From Clostridia bacterium (GTDB lineage Bacteria > Bacillota > Clostridia > Oscillospirales > CAG-272), in assembly GCA_017483305.1 (NCBI GenBank), contig JAFULC010000018.1, positions 1 through 37,092 on the forward strand: 37,092 nt of DNA, written 5' to 3'. Below are positions 36,910 through 37,092 of this stretch, piece by piece. A program made the translations under genes and the position numbers. Position 1 is the stretch's first letter. Each line of letters starts with the position of its first letter. A model generated the notes under the pieces. It was not told the DNA's origin. It worked only from the letters and a program-made list of their open reading frames with translations, and did not search any database.

Positions 36910-37092
36910 ATGAAAATTTACGAAGAGCTTGTTGCCCGCGGACTTATCGCGCAGGTACCGAATGACGAAGAGATCAAAAATATGATCAACGAAGGCAAAG
37001 CGACCTTCTACATCGGTTTTGACCCCACGGCAGATTCTCTGCACGTAGGACATTTTATGGCGCTCTGCCTTATGAAGCGACTTCAGATGGCA
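36910..37092 (+). CDS. tyrS: Tyrosyl-tRNA synthetase (partial, first 61 codons)
   Basis: Charges tRNA-Tyr. The visible part starts MKIYEELVARG and contains FYIGFDPTADSLHVGHF, with the class I HVGH motif and the tyrosine-binding strand typical of bacterial TyrRS. AAAGGAAAAT precedes the ATG. The gene runs off the right edge. The tyrosine T-box upstream agrees with this assignment. Confidence 0.95.
   Translation, partial: MKIYEELVARGLIAQVPNDEEIKNMINEGKATFYIGFDPTADSLHVGHFMALCLMKRLQMA

Noticed and set aside
36811..37053. An 80-codon minus-strand frame at the right end
   Set aside because: It is antisense to tyrS and runs into the 137-bp repeat; no ribosome site or family.

Overview
The window looks like chromosomal DNA of a spore-forming, anaerobic Clostridia-type Firmicute, perhaps a gut Oscillospirales or Christensenellales member; the exact order is a guess. 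Reasons: a spoVT-type sporulation regulator, a T-box riboswitch in front of tyrS, strong Gram-positive Shine-Dalgarno sites, many TTGACA-17-TATAAT promoters, a split two-gene transketolase and a class I lysyl-tRNA synthetase. There is no tRNA, rRNA, CRISPR array, transposase or phage gene. Most of the window is housekeeping and surface-sugar genes, with a few small accessory genes in between.

Layout. 1-6001 (minus): rpoB and rpoC (rpoC runs off the left edge) with their own consensus promoter and two strong RNA hairpins. 6053-8662 (minus): split transketolase, followed at its 3' end by a small membrane-protein gene flanked by two copies of the transketolase 3' end. 8752-11910 (plus): a large lipoprotein resembling DUF5722 proteins and an AraC-type regulator, probably one operon. 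11919-14041 (plus): class I LysRS with an extra C-terminal tRNA-binding domain. 14088-17129 (minus): a membrane-bound UDP-sugar dehydratase and an orphan membrane protein. 17267-17812 (plus): spoVT. 17895-26463 (minus): probably one six-gene operon: GH78-like glycosidase, trkA, trkH, tmk, yitT-like and a sialate O-acetylesterase-like lipoprotein, starting at a promoter with a perfect 24-nt palindrome over the likely transcription start.

26495-28000 (minus): a histidine-phosphatase-family protein, then a small XRE repressor whose natural start codon reads ATA and which lies behind a structured leader carrying a 16-codon ORF. 28043-29568 (plus): a secreted CHAP-domain cell-wall hydrolase, divergent from that leader. 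29614-30576 (minus): gpsA. 30632-32702 (plus): an ABC-F ATPase. 32751-36180 (minus): an MBOAT acyltransferase and an AlgX/AlgJ-like SGNH protein, a two-gene polysaccharide O-acetylation cassette; the AlgX-like protein carries cysteine-rich zinc-ribbon-like repeats. 36293-37092 (plus): T-box, a 137-bp tandem repeat, and the start of tyrS.

The most unusual points are the transketolase 3'-end duplication around an accessory gene, the zinc-ribbon insertion in the O-acetylation protein, the short-ORF leader in front of the XRE gene, the 137-bp duplication inside the tyrS leader, and the LysRS domain fusion. Family assignments come from reading translated sequence and remembered family motifs; no database search was run.
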